Assembly (NCBI GenBank): GCA_031177685.1
Contig: JAPSGI010000004.1
Coordinates: 155,134 to 219,133 of the forward strand
From: Solirubrobacteraceae bacterium
GTDB lineage: Bacteria; Actinomycetota; Thermoleophilia; Solirubrobacterales; Solirubrobacteraceae
Reading direction: 5' to 3'
Length of the DNA: 64,000 nucleotides
Shown here piece after piece: positions 42,050-50,596 of the stretch. Position 1 is the first letter of the stretch, and each line of letters begins with the position of its first letter. Below the pieces are notes generated by a model. It searched no databases and was not told where the DNA came from. It saw only the letters and a program-made list of their open reading frames with translations. The position numbers were made by a program, and so were the translations under genes.

Positions 42050-43077
42050 CGGACCAGCGAGCGGCGGACCATGCGCAGCCGCCGGTAGGTCAGCGACTCG
42101 CTGCCGTCGCGGCCCACGAGCCCCGTGTCCCACAGCGTGCGCTGCGGCGTGGCGGCCGGGTTGAACACCTGGTACCAGACCATGACCTTGGCGTCGGCGC
42201 GCCGCGCGATCCGCATGGAGCGCACGCTGTAGCTGGCGCGGGTGCCCTCGGAGAAGATCCCGAACAGCGAGCCCTGGCGCGGGTACCCGAACTCCGTGAA
42301 GAAGATCGGCAGCGGCTTGCCGGCCGGCGTGCGCAGCAGCTTGCGCCGGGCCAGGTCGCGCATCCCGCGCCGCATGGCCGCGGTGTTGGAGATGCCCAGG
42401 TAGCGGCGCTCGCGGCGGCCCGGGGCGACGCGGACGAACTGGTACGGGTGGTGCGCCCAGCCGTCGGCGCGCAGGCGGCCCTCCTTCGCCGCGCCGGCCA
42501 GGAAGCGCAGCGGCTTGTTGGACGGCGCGGTCTCGCCGATCAGGACCTTGGCGCGGCGGTCGGCGCGCTTGACCGCGCGGTAGGCGGCGCGGTACAGGCG
42601 CCCGTAGTGGCGCTGGCCCGCCTTGCCCTGCGGCAGGAAGAACATGCCGAGGTTGGGCTCGTTCCAGATCCCGTACGCGTACACGCGCCCGCGCAGGCGG
42701 CGCGCCACGGTCGCGATCCAGCGCACGTAGCGGCGCACGTTCGGGCGCCGGGCCACGTGGCCGCGGCCGCCGTTGACGTACACGGGGTTGCCGGTGAGCG
42801 TCAGCTGGACGCGCATGCCGCGCCGGCGCGCCTCGTCGACCGCGCGCTCGTAGGGCCCGAGGCCGAGGTCGGCGTAGCCCTGCCACACCATGTTGATGCG
42901 CAGCCAGCGCGCGCCGATCGACTGCGCGCGGTCGAAGGCGGCGGCGCGCTCCGCGGCCGGCGCGGTGATGAACGCGTCGTCGTCGTGGACGCCGATGGTG
43001 AAGGCCCCGGCCGGAGCGGCGCACACGCCGACCGCGACGGCGGCCAGCAGCGGGGCGAGGAAGCGGATGCAGCGCAT
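42046..43077 (-). CDS. Secreted glycoside-hydrolase-like protein (clan GH-A fold), first of two tandem paralogues
   Basis: The 343-residue protein has a signal peptide (residues 4-25) and a TIM-barrel fold with acid/base Glu140 in GIWNEPNL and nucleophile Glu262 in FFTEFGYP, the pattern of clan GH-A families (such as 5 or 39). The substrate is unknown and might be an envelope polysaccharide. The ATG at 43077 gives the clean signal peptide; the longer frame is rejected. It lies downstream of a close paralogue. Confidence 0.82.
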   Translation of the reverse strand: MRCIRFLAPLLAAVAVGVCAAPAGAFTIGVHDDDAFITAPAAERAAAFDRAQSIGARWLRINMVWQGYADLGLGPYERAVDEARRRGMRVQLTLTGNPVYVNGGRGHVARRPNVRRYVRWIATVARRLRGRVYAYGIWNEPNLGMFFLPQGKAGQRHYGRLYRAAYRAVKRADRRAKVLIGETAPSNKPLRFLAGAAKEGRLRADGWAHHPYQFVRVAPGRRERRYLGISNTAAMRRGMRDLARRKLLRTPAGKPLPIFFTEFGYPRQGSLFGIFSEGTRASYSVRSMRIARRADAKVMVWYQVFNPAATPQRTLWDTGLVGRDGSESLTYRRLRMVRRSLVR

Positions 43078-43156
43078 GGGAGGAGCATCGGGCCGGCGCG
43101 CGCGCCCGTCGTTGCCCCGCACGACGGTGCGAAAGTCAAGCCGGTGACACTGGCGC

Positions 43157-44209
43157 CTAGAAGCCCGCGAGCGAGCGGCGGTTGTCCATCAGCCGCCGGT
43201 AGACCAGCGACAGCCGGCCGTCGGCCTCGATCAGCCCCGTGTCCCAGCGCCGCGGCCGCGGGCGCCCCGGCTTGGCGTAGAGCTGGTACCAGACCAGCGC
43301 GCGCACCCCGGCGCGCTTGGCCAGCTGGAACGCCTTCAGCGTGTAGTCGGCGCGCAGGGCCTCGGAGAACACGCCGTAGTACCAGCCGGGCCGGGGGTAG
43401 CCGAACTCCGTGAAGTAGATCGGGACGGTGCTTCCCCGCGCGGTGCGCAGGACGTCGTCGCGCGCCATGCGCCGCAGCGCCGCGTTCATCGCGGCGACGT
43501 TGGAGATGCCGCCGGAGTAGCGCGTCTGCGGCCGGCCGGGCGCCACCTTCACGAACTGGTAGGGGTGATGGGCCCAGCCGTCGGCGCGCAGCCCGCCCGG
43601 GACCGACCGCGCGGCGCGCTCGATGAACCGCAGGGGATGGCCGGACGGCGCCGCCTCGCCGATCAGCACGCCGGCCCGGGGGTCCGCGCGCTTGACCGCC
43701 CGGTAGCCCGCCTTGACCAGCTGCGCGTAGATGCGGTGCCCCACCGCGCGGCGGCGCACGATCTGCGGGGAGAGGTACTCGTTGAGGTTGGGCTCGTTCC
43801 AGATCGAGTAGAAGCGCACGCGCCCGCGGAAGTGCCGCGCGACGGCGCCCAGCCAGGCGGCGTAGCGGCTCGGCCGTGGCTTGCGATAGCCCACGTAGCC
43901 CTGGCCCAGCGACGTGAACTTCGGGTTGCCGGTCACCGTCAGCTGCACGGTCATGCCGCGCTCGCGCGCCTCGTCGACGGCGGCGTCGTAGGGCGCCCAG
44001 CCCTCGTTGCGAAAGCCCTCCCAGACCATCGTGATGCGGATGTAGGTGACGCCGATCGCGTGCGCGTGGTCGAACGCGCGCGCCCGGTCCTCCGCGGAGG
44101 CGGCGACGAAGGCGCCGTCGTCCTGCATGCCGACCTGGAAGGCGCCCGCCGGAGCGGCGGCGAGCAGGCACGCGAGCACGGCGCCGGCCAGGCAGAGCAG
44201 CGAGCGCAC
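43157..44209 (-). CDS. Secreted glycoside-hydrolase-like protein (clan GH-A fold), second of two tandem paralogues
   Basis: A 350-residue paralogue of the next gene downstream, with a signal peptide (residues 3-23), Glu139 in SIWNEPNL and Glu268 in YFTEFGYP at matching spacings. The two share most segments (GVTYIRIT versus GARWLRIN; RADGWAHHPYQFVKVAPG). The GTG at 44209 was chosen for the signal peptide. The 1101-residue open frame covering it is mostly antisense shadow. It follows a DNA methyltransferase gene on the same strand. Confidence 0.82.
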   Translation of the reverse strand: MRSLLCLAGAVLACLLAAAPAGAFQVGMQDDGAFVAASAEDRARAFDHAHAIGVTYIRITMVWEGFRNEGWAPYDAAVDEARERGMTVQLTVTGNPKFTSLGQGYVGYRKPRPSRYAAWLGAVARHFRGRVRFYSIWNEPNLNEYLSPQIVRRRAVGHRIYAQLVKAGYRAVKRADPRAGVLIGEAAPSGHPLRFIERAARSVPGGLRADGWAHHPYQFVKVAPGRPQTRYSGGISNVAAMNAALRRMARDDVLRTARGSTVPIYFTEFGYPRPGWYYGVFSEALRADYTLKAFQLAKRAGVRALVWYQLYAKPGRPRPRRWDTGLIEADGRLSLVYRRLMDNRRSLAGF

Positions 44210-44220
44210 GGCGGACGAGG

Positions 44221-45027
44221 CTAGCACCGGGCCGCCCGGCGACCGTCCAGCTCCCGCTCGGCACCCCCCAGCCGGCGCAGCGCGATCGCGATCGCCTCGG
44301 GGTTGCTGTCCACGAGCACGTAGCGGCGCCCCAGCTGGGCGCACACCGCGCCCAGCGTCCCGCTCCCCGCGAAGAAGTCCAGGCACCAGCCTCCCGGCCG
44401 CGACGACGCGGCCACGATCCGGCGCACGATCCCCTCGGGCTTCTGGGTGGGATAGCCCGTCTTCTCCGTCCCCGTGGTGTGGACGATCGTGTGCCACCAC
44501 GTGTCCGTCGGCATCTTCCCCCGCGCCGCCTTCTCCGCCGTCACCAGGCCCGGCGCCATGTAGGGCTCGCGCTCCACCGCGTCGCCGTCGAACCAGTGCG
44601 CGCCCGGCTCGCGCACGTAGACGAGGATCGTGTCGTGCTTGGCGGGCCAGCGCCGGCGCGGCTTGCCGCCGTAGTCGTAGGCCCACACGATCTCGTTGAG
44701 GAAGCAGTCGCGGCCGAAGAGCTCGTCGAGCATCACCTTGACGTAGTGGGACTCGCGCTGGTCGAGGTGGACGTACAGCGTCCCGTGCGCGGCCAGCAGC
44801 CGGCGGGCGTGCTCCAGGCGCGGGCGCAGGAACCCGAGGTAGTCGTCGTGGGAGTCGGCGTAGCGCAGGTCGCCCCGCCGCTGCAGGCGGCCGGTGTTGA
44901 ACGGCGGGTCGACGTAGATCAGGTCGAAGGCGCCCGCGGGAAGCTGCGGGAGCACGGTGAGGTTGTCGGCCTCGACCACGAGGTCGTCGTCGAGGGTGTG
45001 GGGCCCGTCCGGGCCGACCCGGCGCAC
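44221..45027 (-). CDS. Orphan DNA methyltransferase (beta class, N6-adenine or N4-cytosine)
   Basis: A 268-residue site-specific DNA methyltransferase. Motif IV DPPFNTG (residues 40-46) precedes motif I FFAGSGTLG (218-226), the order of beta-class amino-methyltransferases. The target-recognition region lies between them (about 125-200). DPPF rather than DPPY fits N6-adenine or N4-cytosine enzymes. No restriction enzyme gene is adjacent, so it may serve regulation or be solitary. It is divergent from the DUF5715 gene. Confidence 0.88.
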   Translation of the reverse strand: MRRVGPDGPHTLDDDLVVEADNLTVLPQLPAGAFDLIYVDPPFNTGRLQRRGDLRYADSHDDYLGFLRPRLEHARRLLAAHGTLYVHLDQRESHYVKVMLDELFGRDCFLNEIVWAYDYGGKPRRRWPAKHDTILVYVREPGAHWFDGDAVEREPYMAPGLVTAEKAARGKMPTDTWWHTIVHTTGTEKTGYPTQKPEGIVRRIVAASSRPGGWCLDFFAGSGTLGAVCAQLGRRYVLVDSNPEAIAIALRRLGGAERELDGRRAARC

Positions 45028-45043
45028 GGGGCGAAGCTAGCGT

Positions 45044-46501
45044 GTGGGGCCGATGGCGTCGCCCTCCGAAGCCGCCCGCCGCCGCCGGCGCCTGTACCCC
45101 GGCGTCGCCGTGGCCGCCGTCATCGCGGCCGGCACGACCGTGGCCGGCGTCCTCAACGATCGCGAGGACCGCGACCCGGCGCTGCCGGGCGTGCAGACGG
45201 ACGAGCGCATCGACCCGCTCGGCTACGACCCGTCGCAGGACGACGATCTGACCGCCCGGGCCACCCTGGGGCACAGCCACGTGCTGTTCGCCAAGTCGCC
45301 GGGCGGCGTGTTCGCCACCGCGCGGCGCGTGGAGCGCTACCGGCCGCTGATCGAGCGCGCGGCCGGGGAGTCCGGCGGCGTGGTGGACGCCGACACGCTG
45401 GAGGCGCTGGTGTTCCTGGAGAGCGCGGGGCGCGCGGACGCGGTGGCCGGCGACGGCGATCCGGAGAACGCGGCGGGTCTGACGCAGATCGTGGCCCAGA
45501 CCGGCGAGGGCCTGCTCGGCATGCGCGTGCAGCTCGGGCGGTCGCGCGAGCTGACGCGGGCGGCGCGCCGCGCGCGGGCGCGCAACCGCCCGGCGGCCGC
45601 CCGGCGCGCCCTGGCGGCCCGGCGGCGGGTGGACGAGCGCTTCGTGCCGCGTCGCGCGCTCGCCGCCACCGTGCGCTACCTGCGCATCGCGCACGACGCG
45701 CTGGGACGCGACGACCTGGCGGTGGTCTCCTACCACATGGGCATCGGCAACCTGCAGGCGGTGATCGCCGCCTACGGCGAGGAGGAGAGGCCGCCCTACG
45801 TGCGCCTGTTCTTCGACTCCACGCCGCAGCGCCACGCGGCTGCGTGGCGGCGTCTGTCGGCGCTGGGCGACGACTCGTCCACGTACCTGTGGCGCCTGCT
45901 GGCCGCCAAGGCGATCATGCGCCTGTGGCGGGAGGACCGTGCCGAGCTCGCGCGCCTGGAGGAGCTGCACACCAACAAGGCGTCGGCCGAGGAGGTGCTG
46001 CACCCGCCGGGCAGCACTCGCACCTACGCCTCGCCGGACGACCTGCGCGAGGCGCGCGAGAAGGGCGAGCTCGCGCCGCTGTCCGCGACACGGGGCCTGC
46101 GCCTCGACCGGCGCATGGGCGAGCTGGCGCGCCGGGCGGGCGCGGAGCCCGCGCGCTACCGGGCGCTGCGTCCCGAGGCGCTGAACCTCGTGCGCTGGAT
46201 GGGGGCCAAGGTGCGCGAGATCTCCGGCGTCCCCGCGCCGCTGACCCTGACGAGCGCCGTGCGCGACCAGCGCTACCAGGACCTGCTGGTCGGGACCAAC
46301 CGCGAGGCCACGTCGGGCTACTCGCTGCACACCACGGGCTACGCCTTCGACGTGCTGCGCCGCTACCGCTCGCGCTCGCAGGCGGTCGCCTTCCAGTTCG
46401 TGCTGGACCGCCTGCAGTCGCTCAACCTGATCGCCTGGGTGCGCGAGCCGGCGGCGATCCACGTGACGGCCGCTCGCGATGCGGCCAACGTGGCCGGTTA
46501 G
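45044..46501 (+). CDS. DUF5715 cell-wall enzyme: transglycosylase-like plus D,D-carboxypeptidase-like domains
   Basis: A 485-residue exported protein with a signal anchor (residues 19-38). Residues about 95-240 resemble a lysozyme-like transglycosylase: LEALVFLESAGRADAV with a candidate catalytic Glu, GLTQI and SYHMGIGNL. The last 90 residues resemble VanY-like D,D-peptidases (GYSLHTTGYAFDV with the metal His, then HVTAA), matching the DUF5715 family. Two peptidoglycan-acting units in one protein suggest wall remodelling. GTG 45044 or ATG 45053 can start it. Confidence 0.78.
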   Translation: MGPMASPSEAARRRRRLYPGVAVAAVIAAGTTVAGVLNDREDRDPALPGVQTDERIDPLGYDPSQDDDLTARATLGHSHVLFAKSPGGVFATARRVERYRPLIERAAGESGGVVDADTLEALVFLESAGRADAVAGDGDPENAAGLTQIVAQTGEGLLGMRVQLGRSRELTRAARRARARNRPAAARRALAARRRVDERFVPRRALAATVRYLRIAHDALGRDDLAVVSYHMGIGNLQAVIAAYGEEERPPYVRLFFDSTPQRHAAAWRRLSALGDDSSTYLWRLLAAKAIMRLWREDRAELARLEELHTNKASAEEVLHPPGSTRTYASPDDLREAREKGELAPLSATRGLRLDRRMGELARRAGAEPARYRALRPEALNLVRWMGAKVREISGVPAPLTLTSAVRDQRYQDLLVGTNREATSGYSLHTTGYAFDVLRRYRSRSQAVAFQFVLDRLQSLNLIAWVREPAAIHVTAARDAANVAG

Positions 46502-46512
46502 GCTAGCTCGCC

Positions 46513-47010
46513 GTGGGAGAGGCGCTGCTGCACTGCATGGTCGAGATCCCCAAGGGATCGCGCAACAAGTACGAGTACGACGAAGAGCTGGGGGCGATCC
46601 GCTTCGACCGCTTCCTGTTCTCCTCGGTCGTCTACCCGCTCGACTACGGGATGTTCCCCCGGACGCTGGCCGAGGACGGCGACCCGCTCGACGCGATGGT
46701 CGCGGTCTCCGAGCCGACCTTCCCGGGCTGCGTCATCCCCGTCAAGCCGATCGCGCTGTTCAAGATGCGCGACGACAAGGGGATCGACGACAAGATCATC
46801 TGCGTCCCCCACCAGGACCCCAACTGGAACTTCGCCGAGCGCATGGAGGACCTCCCCGAGCAGCTGCGCGACGAGGTCTCGCACTTCTTCGCGGTCTACA
46901 AGACGCTCGAGCACAAGGAGGTCGCGGTGGACGGCTGGTACCCGCGCGAGGACGCCCTCGCCGTGATCGACGCGGCCCAGCGCCGCTGGCGCGAGCGCGA
47001 CGAGCGATGA
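46513..47010 (+). CDS. ppa: Inorganic pyrophosphatase (family I)
   Basis: A 165-residue soluble family I pyrophosphatase that drives biosynthesis by hydrolysing pyrophosphate. Metal and phosphate ligands are present in EIPKGSRNKYEYDEELG (residues 11-27), YGMFPRTLAEDGDPLDAMV (45-63, with Asp55, Asp57 and Asp60) and KDDKGIDDKII. Length is normal. The GTG start lies 11 bases after the DUF5715 stop. The stop overlaps the next ATG (ATGA). Confidence 0.96.
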   Translation: MGEALLHCMVEIPKGSRNKYEYDEELGAIRFDRFLFSSVVYPLDYGMFPRTLAEDGDPLDAMVAVSEPTFPGCVIPVKPIALFKMRDDKGIDDKIICVPHQDPNWNFAERMEDLPEQLRDEVSHFFAVYKTLEHKEVAVDGWYPREDALAVIDAAQRRWRERDER

Positions 47011-47858
47011 ACGGGTCCTTCCCCGACTTCCCGTACGAGCCGGTCTTCCGCGAGGTGGACGGCCTGCGCCTCGCGCACGTCGACGAGGGCGAGGGGCCGC
47101 CCGTCGTCTTCTGGCACGGCGAGCCGACGTGGTCGTTTCTGTGGCGCCACGTGATCCCGCCGGTGCGCGACGCGGGCTTTCGCTGCATCGCGCCCGACCT
47201 CGTCGGCTTCGGGCGCTCGGACAAGCCCACCGACGTCGGCTGGTACTCCTACGACCGCCACTGCGCGCTGGCGGCGACGCTCGTGGAGGACCTCGATCTG
47301 CGCGACGCGACGTTCGTCGTGCACGACTGGGGCGGGCCGATCGGGCTGCGGATCGCGATGGAGCGCCCCGAGCGCGTGTCGCGGATCGTGGTCATGGACA
47401 CCGGGCTGTGGACGGGGCGCCAGCGCATGAGCGACGCGTGGTGGGCCTTCCGCAACTTCGTCGAGCGCACCGAGGACCTGCCGATCTCCTTCCTGGTGGA
47501 CGGCGCCACGAAGCGCGAGCTGAGCGAGGAGGAGAAGGCGGCCTACGACGCGCCGTTCCCGGACCCGCCGTCCAAGGCGGGCGCGCGGGCCTTTCCCCTG
47601 CTGATCCCGCACGAGGAGGACGGCCCGGGCGCGGCCGAGGGGCGCGCCGTGCTGGAGGCGCTGCGGGCCGACGCGCGCCCGCTGCTGATGCTGTGGGCCG
47701 ACCAGGACCCCGTGCTCACGCTGGAGGTGGGCGAGCGCTTCGCCGCGGCGATCGGCCATCCCGGGATCGACCGGGTCATCCGGGACGCCTCCCACTTCCT
47801 GCAGGAGGACCAGGGGCCGGAGATCGGGCGCGCGATCGCGGACTGGCTGCGCGCCTAG
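47007..47858 (+). CDS. Haloalkane dehalogenase-like alpha/beta hydrolase
   Basis: The 283-residue protein matches haloalkane dehalogenase subfamily I: oxyanion segment HGEPTWSFLW (His37-Gly-Glu39), nucleophile Asp107 followed by halide-binding Trp108 in VVHDWGGPIGL, an acid Asp near 234 in WADQDP, and His263 in ASHFLQED. A true dehalogenase needs a nucleophilic Asp, as seen here. It is coupled to the pyrophosphatase by ATGA. The natural substrate is unknown. The stop interlocks with the convergent hydrolase on a CTAG. Confidence 0.85.
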   Translation: MNGSFPDFPYEPVFREVDGLRLAHVDEGEGPPVVFWHGEPTWSFLWRHVIPPVRDAGFRCIAPDLVGFGRSDKPTDVGWYSYDRHCALAATLVEDLDLRDATFVVHDWGGPIGLRIAMERPERVSRIVVMDTGLWTGRQRMSDAWWAFRNFVERTEDLPISFLVDGATKRELSEEEKAAYDAPFPDPPSKAGARAFPLLIPHEEDGPGAAEGRAVLEALRADARPLLMLWADQDPVLTLEVGERFAAAIGHPGIDRVIRDASHFLQEDQGPEIGRAIADWLRA

Positions 47859-48733
47859 AGGTCGCCCAGGATCTCGTTCGCGTGGGTGAGCGCCAGCAGG
47901 TGGCCGCCGCCGGGCACGCGGCGCAGGCGCGCGCGGGGCAGGCGGGCCGCCAGGTAGTCCGCGTGCGCGGGGGGGACGGTCCGGTCCGCCTCGCCCTGCC
48001 ACACGGTCACCCGGGCGGCGACGTCCTCGGGCCGAAAGCCCCACGGGGACCCGAGTGCGCGGTAGTCGAGCGCGACGCCGCGCGTGCCCCGGCGAAACGC
48101 CTCGCGGAAGGCGGCCAGGTCGCGGACGCCGGCGGGCGCCTGGGCGAGCGCCGTGCGGTCGACGGCGGGCAGGCCGAGCTCGACGGCCCGCCGCGCCAGG
48201 GCGGGCCGCCGGCGCCCCACCGCCGCCATCGGGGCCAGCAGCGCGCGCGCGGCGGCGGGCGAGCGGCGGGCCAGCCCTTCCAGCACGCGATCGGCCGGCG
48301 CCATCCCCGCGGTCCCGGCCTCGGCCGGCGCCGAGCCGGCGACCACGGCGGTGGCGCTGACGCGGTCGCGCAGGGCCCAGGCGCAGGCCAGCGCGTACGG
48401 GCCGCCGCCCGACCAGCCGAGCACCGCGAAGCGCTCGAGCCCCAGCGCGTCGGCCAGCGCCGCCGCGTCGGCGGCCCAGTTGCCCACCCGCCACGGGGCG
48501 CGCACGTCGGACAGGCCGATCCCCGGGCGGTCCGGCGCGATCAGGCGGACGTCGTGCGCCGCGGCGGCCTGCGCGAACAGCAGCGCATCGAGCCGCGACG
48601 CCGGCGTGGCGTGGCAGTACACGACGGCCCGGCCCGCCTGCGTCCCCACCTCCGCGTAGCCGACCGTGCGCCCTTCCGCGAGCGTGACCGTCCGGGACAG
48701 GGCCGGGGAGGACGGCGCGACGACGGCGGACAC
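47855..48733 (-). CDS. Alpha/beta fold hydrolase
   Basis: A 292-residue serine hydrolase with nucleophile Ser in VLGWSGGGPYAL (about residue 102), Asp in WQGEADRTVPP and His in PGGGHLLAL. The N-terminal part (VVYCHATPASRLDA) carries the oxyanion His. The substrate is unknown. The GTG at 48733 starts cleanly; the extension further upstream overlaps the next gene. It is downstream of, and on the same strand as, two tandem SDR genes. Confidence 0.85.
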   Translation of the reverse strand: MSAVVAPSSPALSRTVTLAEGRTVGYAEVGTQAGRAVVYCHATPASRLDALLFAQAAAAHDVRLIAPDRPGIGLSDVRAPWRVGNWAADAAALADALGLERFAVLGWSGGGPYALACAWALRDRVSATAVVAGSAPAEAGTAGMAPADRVLEGLARRSPAAARALLAPMAAVGRRRPALARRAVELGLPAVDRTALAQAPAGVRDLAAFREAFRRGTRGVALDYRALGSPWGFRPEDVAARVTVWQGEADRTVPPAHADYLAARLPRARLRRVPGGGHLLALTHANEILGDL

Positions 48734-48744
48734 GGACGGGGAAT

Positions 48745-49611
48745 CTACGCGCGATCGGCGGCCGGCTCGTGCGCCGGGTCGCTGGCGGCGGCGCGGGCCT
48801 CGTAGGCGCCACGCGCCGAGCGGTCCGCGTTCCACGTCACCCGGTCGACCTTGAACGCGCGGTCCAGCGCCTCGCGCGCGGGCCGCGGGAGAGCCAGCAT
48901 CACGCGGCTGAGCGGCCCGAGCGAGCGCGGGATGAAGACGTCCACGCGCGGCCGGCGCAGCGCGTCGACGATCGCCTGCGCCACGTCGTCGGGCTCCACC
49001 TTGCGGACGCCGCGGGCGTCCTCGTAGCCGGCGATCATCTCGGTCTTCACCACCCCGGGCATCACGATCGAGAACTCCAGGCCGCTGCCGCGGTGCTCCG
49101 CGCGCACCGCCTCGGTGAGCCCCACGACGGCGTGCTTGGTCGCCGTGTACGTGGCGATGCCGGGAGGCGCCACCTTCCCCGCCGACGAGGCGACGTTCAC
49201 CACGTGGCCCTCCGGCCGGCCCAGCAGGCGCGGCACGCCGAGCCGCATGCCGTTGACCACCCCGAAGAAGTTGACGTCGACCTGGCGCCGCGTGGCCGCG
49301 TCGTCCTCCTCCAGGAACGGCCCCAGGTGCAGGATCCCGGCGTTGTTGACCAGGACGTCGAGCGGTCCCAGCGCGGTCTCGACCTCGTCGAGGAAGGCTG
49401 CGAACGAATCGCGGTCGGCGACGTCGACGTGCAGCCCGAGCGCGCCGACCTCCGCGCCCGTGCGCGCGGCCAGCTCGCCGTCGAGGTCGCCGATCGCCAC
49501 CTGCGCGCCGGCGCGGGCCAGCGCCTGTGCGGTCGCGCGGCCGATGCCGCGGGCGCCGCCGGTGACGGCCGCGACCTTGCCGTGCAGCGAGCGCGGCGCC
49601 CGCCGGGCCAC
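48745..49611 (-). CDS. Short-chain dehydrogenase/reductase (second of two tandem paralogues)
   Basis: A 288-residue SDR with TGGARGIG (residues 17-24), Asp-Leu-Asp after strand two (IGDLDGEL, suggesting NAD(H)), VNNAGILHLG and the catalytic YTATK. C-terminal 60 residues are disordered and charged. It closely resembles the SDR encoded just upstream, with one base between that stop and this GTG. The pair probably forms a heteromer or catalyses successive steps in lipid metabolism. Confidence 0.88.
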   Translation of the reverse strand: MARRAPRSLHGKVAAVTGGARGIGRATAQALARAGAQVAIGDLDGELAARTGAEVGALGLHVDVADRDSFAAFLDEVETALGPLDVLVNNAGILHLGPFLEEDDAATRRQVDVNFFGVVNGMRLGVPRLLGRPEGHVVNVASSAGKVAPPGIATYTATKHAVVGLTEAVRAEHRGSGLEFSIVMPGVVKTEMIAGYEDARGVRKVEPDDVAQAIVDALRRPRVDVFIPRSLGPLSRVMLALPRPAREALDRAFKVDRVTWNADRSARGAYEARAAASDPAHEPAADRA

Positions 49612-49612
49612 G

Positions 49613-50530
49613 TCAGGCGGCCTCGACCGGCTCGGCGGGCTCGCCGCCCGCGGTCTGCGCCTCCTGCACGCTCTCGGGCTCCAGTCCGGGCTCGCTGTGC
49701 GCCGCGCGGTCCTCGTAGGCCGCGCGCTGGCCGTGGTCGATGTCCAGCAGGACCCGGTCGCTGCGCATCGCCTTGGCGATGGCGACCTGGGCGCGCTGGG
49801 GCAGCGGGTAGGTCGCCCGGTGGATGTAGCCGACCTCGCGCGGGACGTAGACGTCGCGGCGCGGCAGCTTGATCGCGTCGACGATCGCCCCGGCCACCTC
49901 CTCGGGGCCGACCGACTTCACGCCGCGCGTCTCCTTGATTCCGGACCCCAGTTCGGTGCGCACGACCACCGGCATGACGATGGAGAAGTCCAGCCCGAAG
50001 TCGAGGTTCTCGTTCTCCACCGCCTCCGTGAGGCCCACGACGGCGTGCTTGGATGCGACGTAGGTGGCCCCGCCCGGCGGCGAGATCTTGCCGACCATCG
50101 AGGCGACGTTGATCACGTGGCCGCTGCGGCGCGGGCGCATGCGGCGGACGGCCAGCTTGGTCCCCGTCAGCACGCCGTGGACGTTGATGTCGATGATCCG
50201 CTGCGTCGTCGCGTCGTCCTCCTCGGCGAAGTCGCCCAGCGGCATGATCCCCGCGTTGTTGACCAGCACGTCGACGGGGCCCAGGCGCTCCTCCACGCCG
50301 TCGAAGAAGGCGGCGAAAGACTCGCGGTTGGTGACGTCGAGCGGCAGGCCGACGGCGCCGCCGCCCAGCTCGCCGGCGACCTGCTCGGTGAGCGCGGCGT
50401 CCAGATCGCCGATGGCCACCCTGGCCCCCTCGCGCACGAGCTGCTCCGCCGTCGCGCGGCCGATCCCGCGCGCGCCGCCGGTGATCGCGACTACCTTTCC
50501 GTGGACGGGACGGGGGTGCTGCTTGGCCAT
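49613..50530 (-). CDS. Short-chain dehydrogenase/reductase (first of two tandem paralogues)
   Basis: A 305-residue SDR with TGGARGIG, IGDLDAAL, VNNAGIMPLG and YVASK. The ATG at 50530 has an AGGAGGAAGC ribosome-binding site nine bases away; the longer open frame is not needed. It has a charged tail like its paralogue. Its promoter is shared with the divergent hydrolase and contains a perfect inverted repeat at 50549-50568. Confidence 0.88.
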   Translation of the reverse strand: MAKQHPRPVHGKVVAITGGARGIGRATAEQLVREGARVAIGDLDAALTEQVAGELGGGAVGLPLDVTNRESFAAFFDGVEERLGPVDVLVNNAGIMPLGDFAEEDDATTQRIIDINVHGVLTGTKLAVRRMRPRRSGHVINVASMVGKISPPGGATYVASKHAVVGLTEAVENENLDFGLDFSIVMPVVVRTELGSGIKETRGVKSVGPEEVAGAIVDAIKLPRRDVYVPREVGYIHRATYPLPQRAQVAIAKAMRSDRVLLDIDHGQRAAYEDRAAHSEPGLEPESVQEAQTAGGEPAEPVEAA

Positions 50531-50548
50531 GGGCGAGCTTCCTCCTGA

Positions 50549-50568
50549 GTTTGGCTGGCTGGCCAAAC
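50549..50568. promoter_or_regulatory. Perfect inverted repeat, candidate operator for divergent SDR and hydrolase genes
   Basis: Arms GTTTGGC (50549-50555) and GCCAAAC (50562-50568) are separated by TGGCTG. The site lies 19 bases before the minus-strand SDR ATG and 29 before the plus-strand hydrolase ATG. Its minus-strand core TTGGCCAGCCAGCCA matches 13 of 15 bases of the motif at 8203-8217 before the acyl-CoA dehydrogenases. A TetR-type binding site is likely. Confidence 0.6.
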
Positions 50569-50596
50569 GCTACCGGTTTGTAAGCTCTCGAACGCA

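Noticed and set aside
39961..43413. 1150-residue open frame on the plus strand
   Set aside because: It is an out-of-frame shadow of the MMPL exporter and the opposite-strand glycoside-hydrolase genes; its translation is low-complexity Arg/Ala/Gly/Pro, and the true frames have clear motifs.
43157..46462. 1101-residue open frame on the minus strand
   Set aside because: Only its last 350 residues are real (secreted GH-A-like protein). The rest runs antisense through the methyltransferase and DUF5715 genes.
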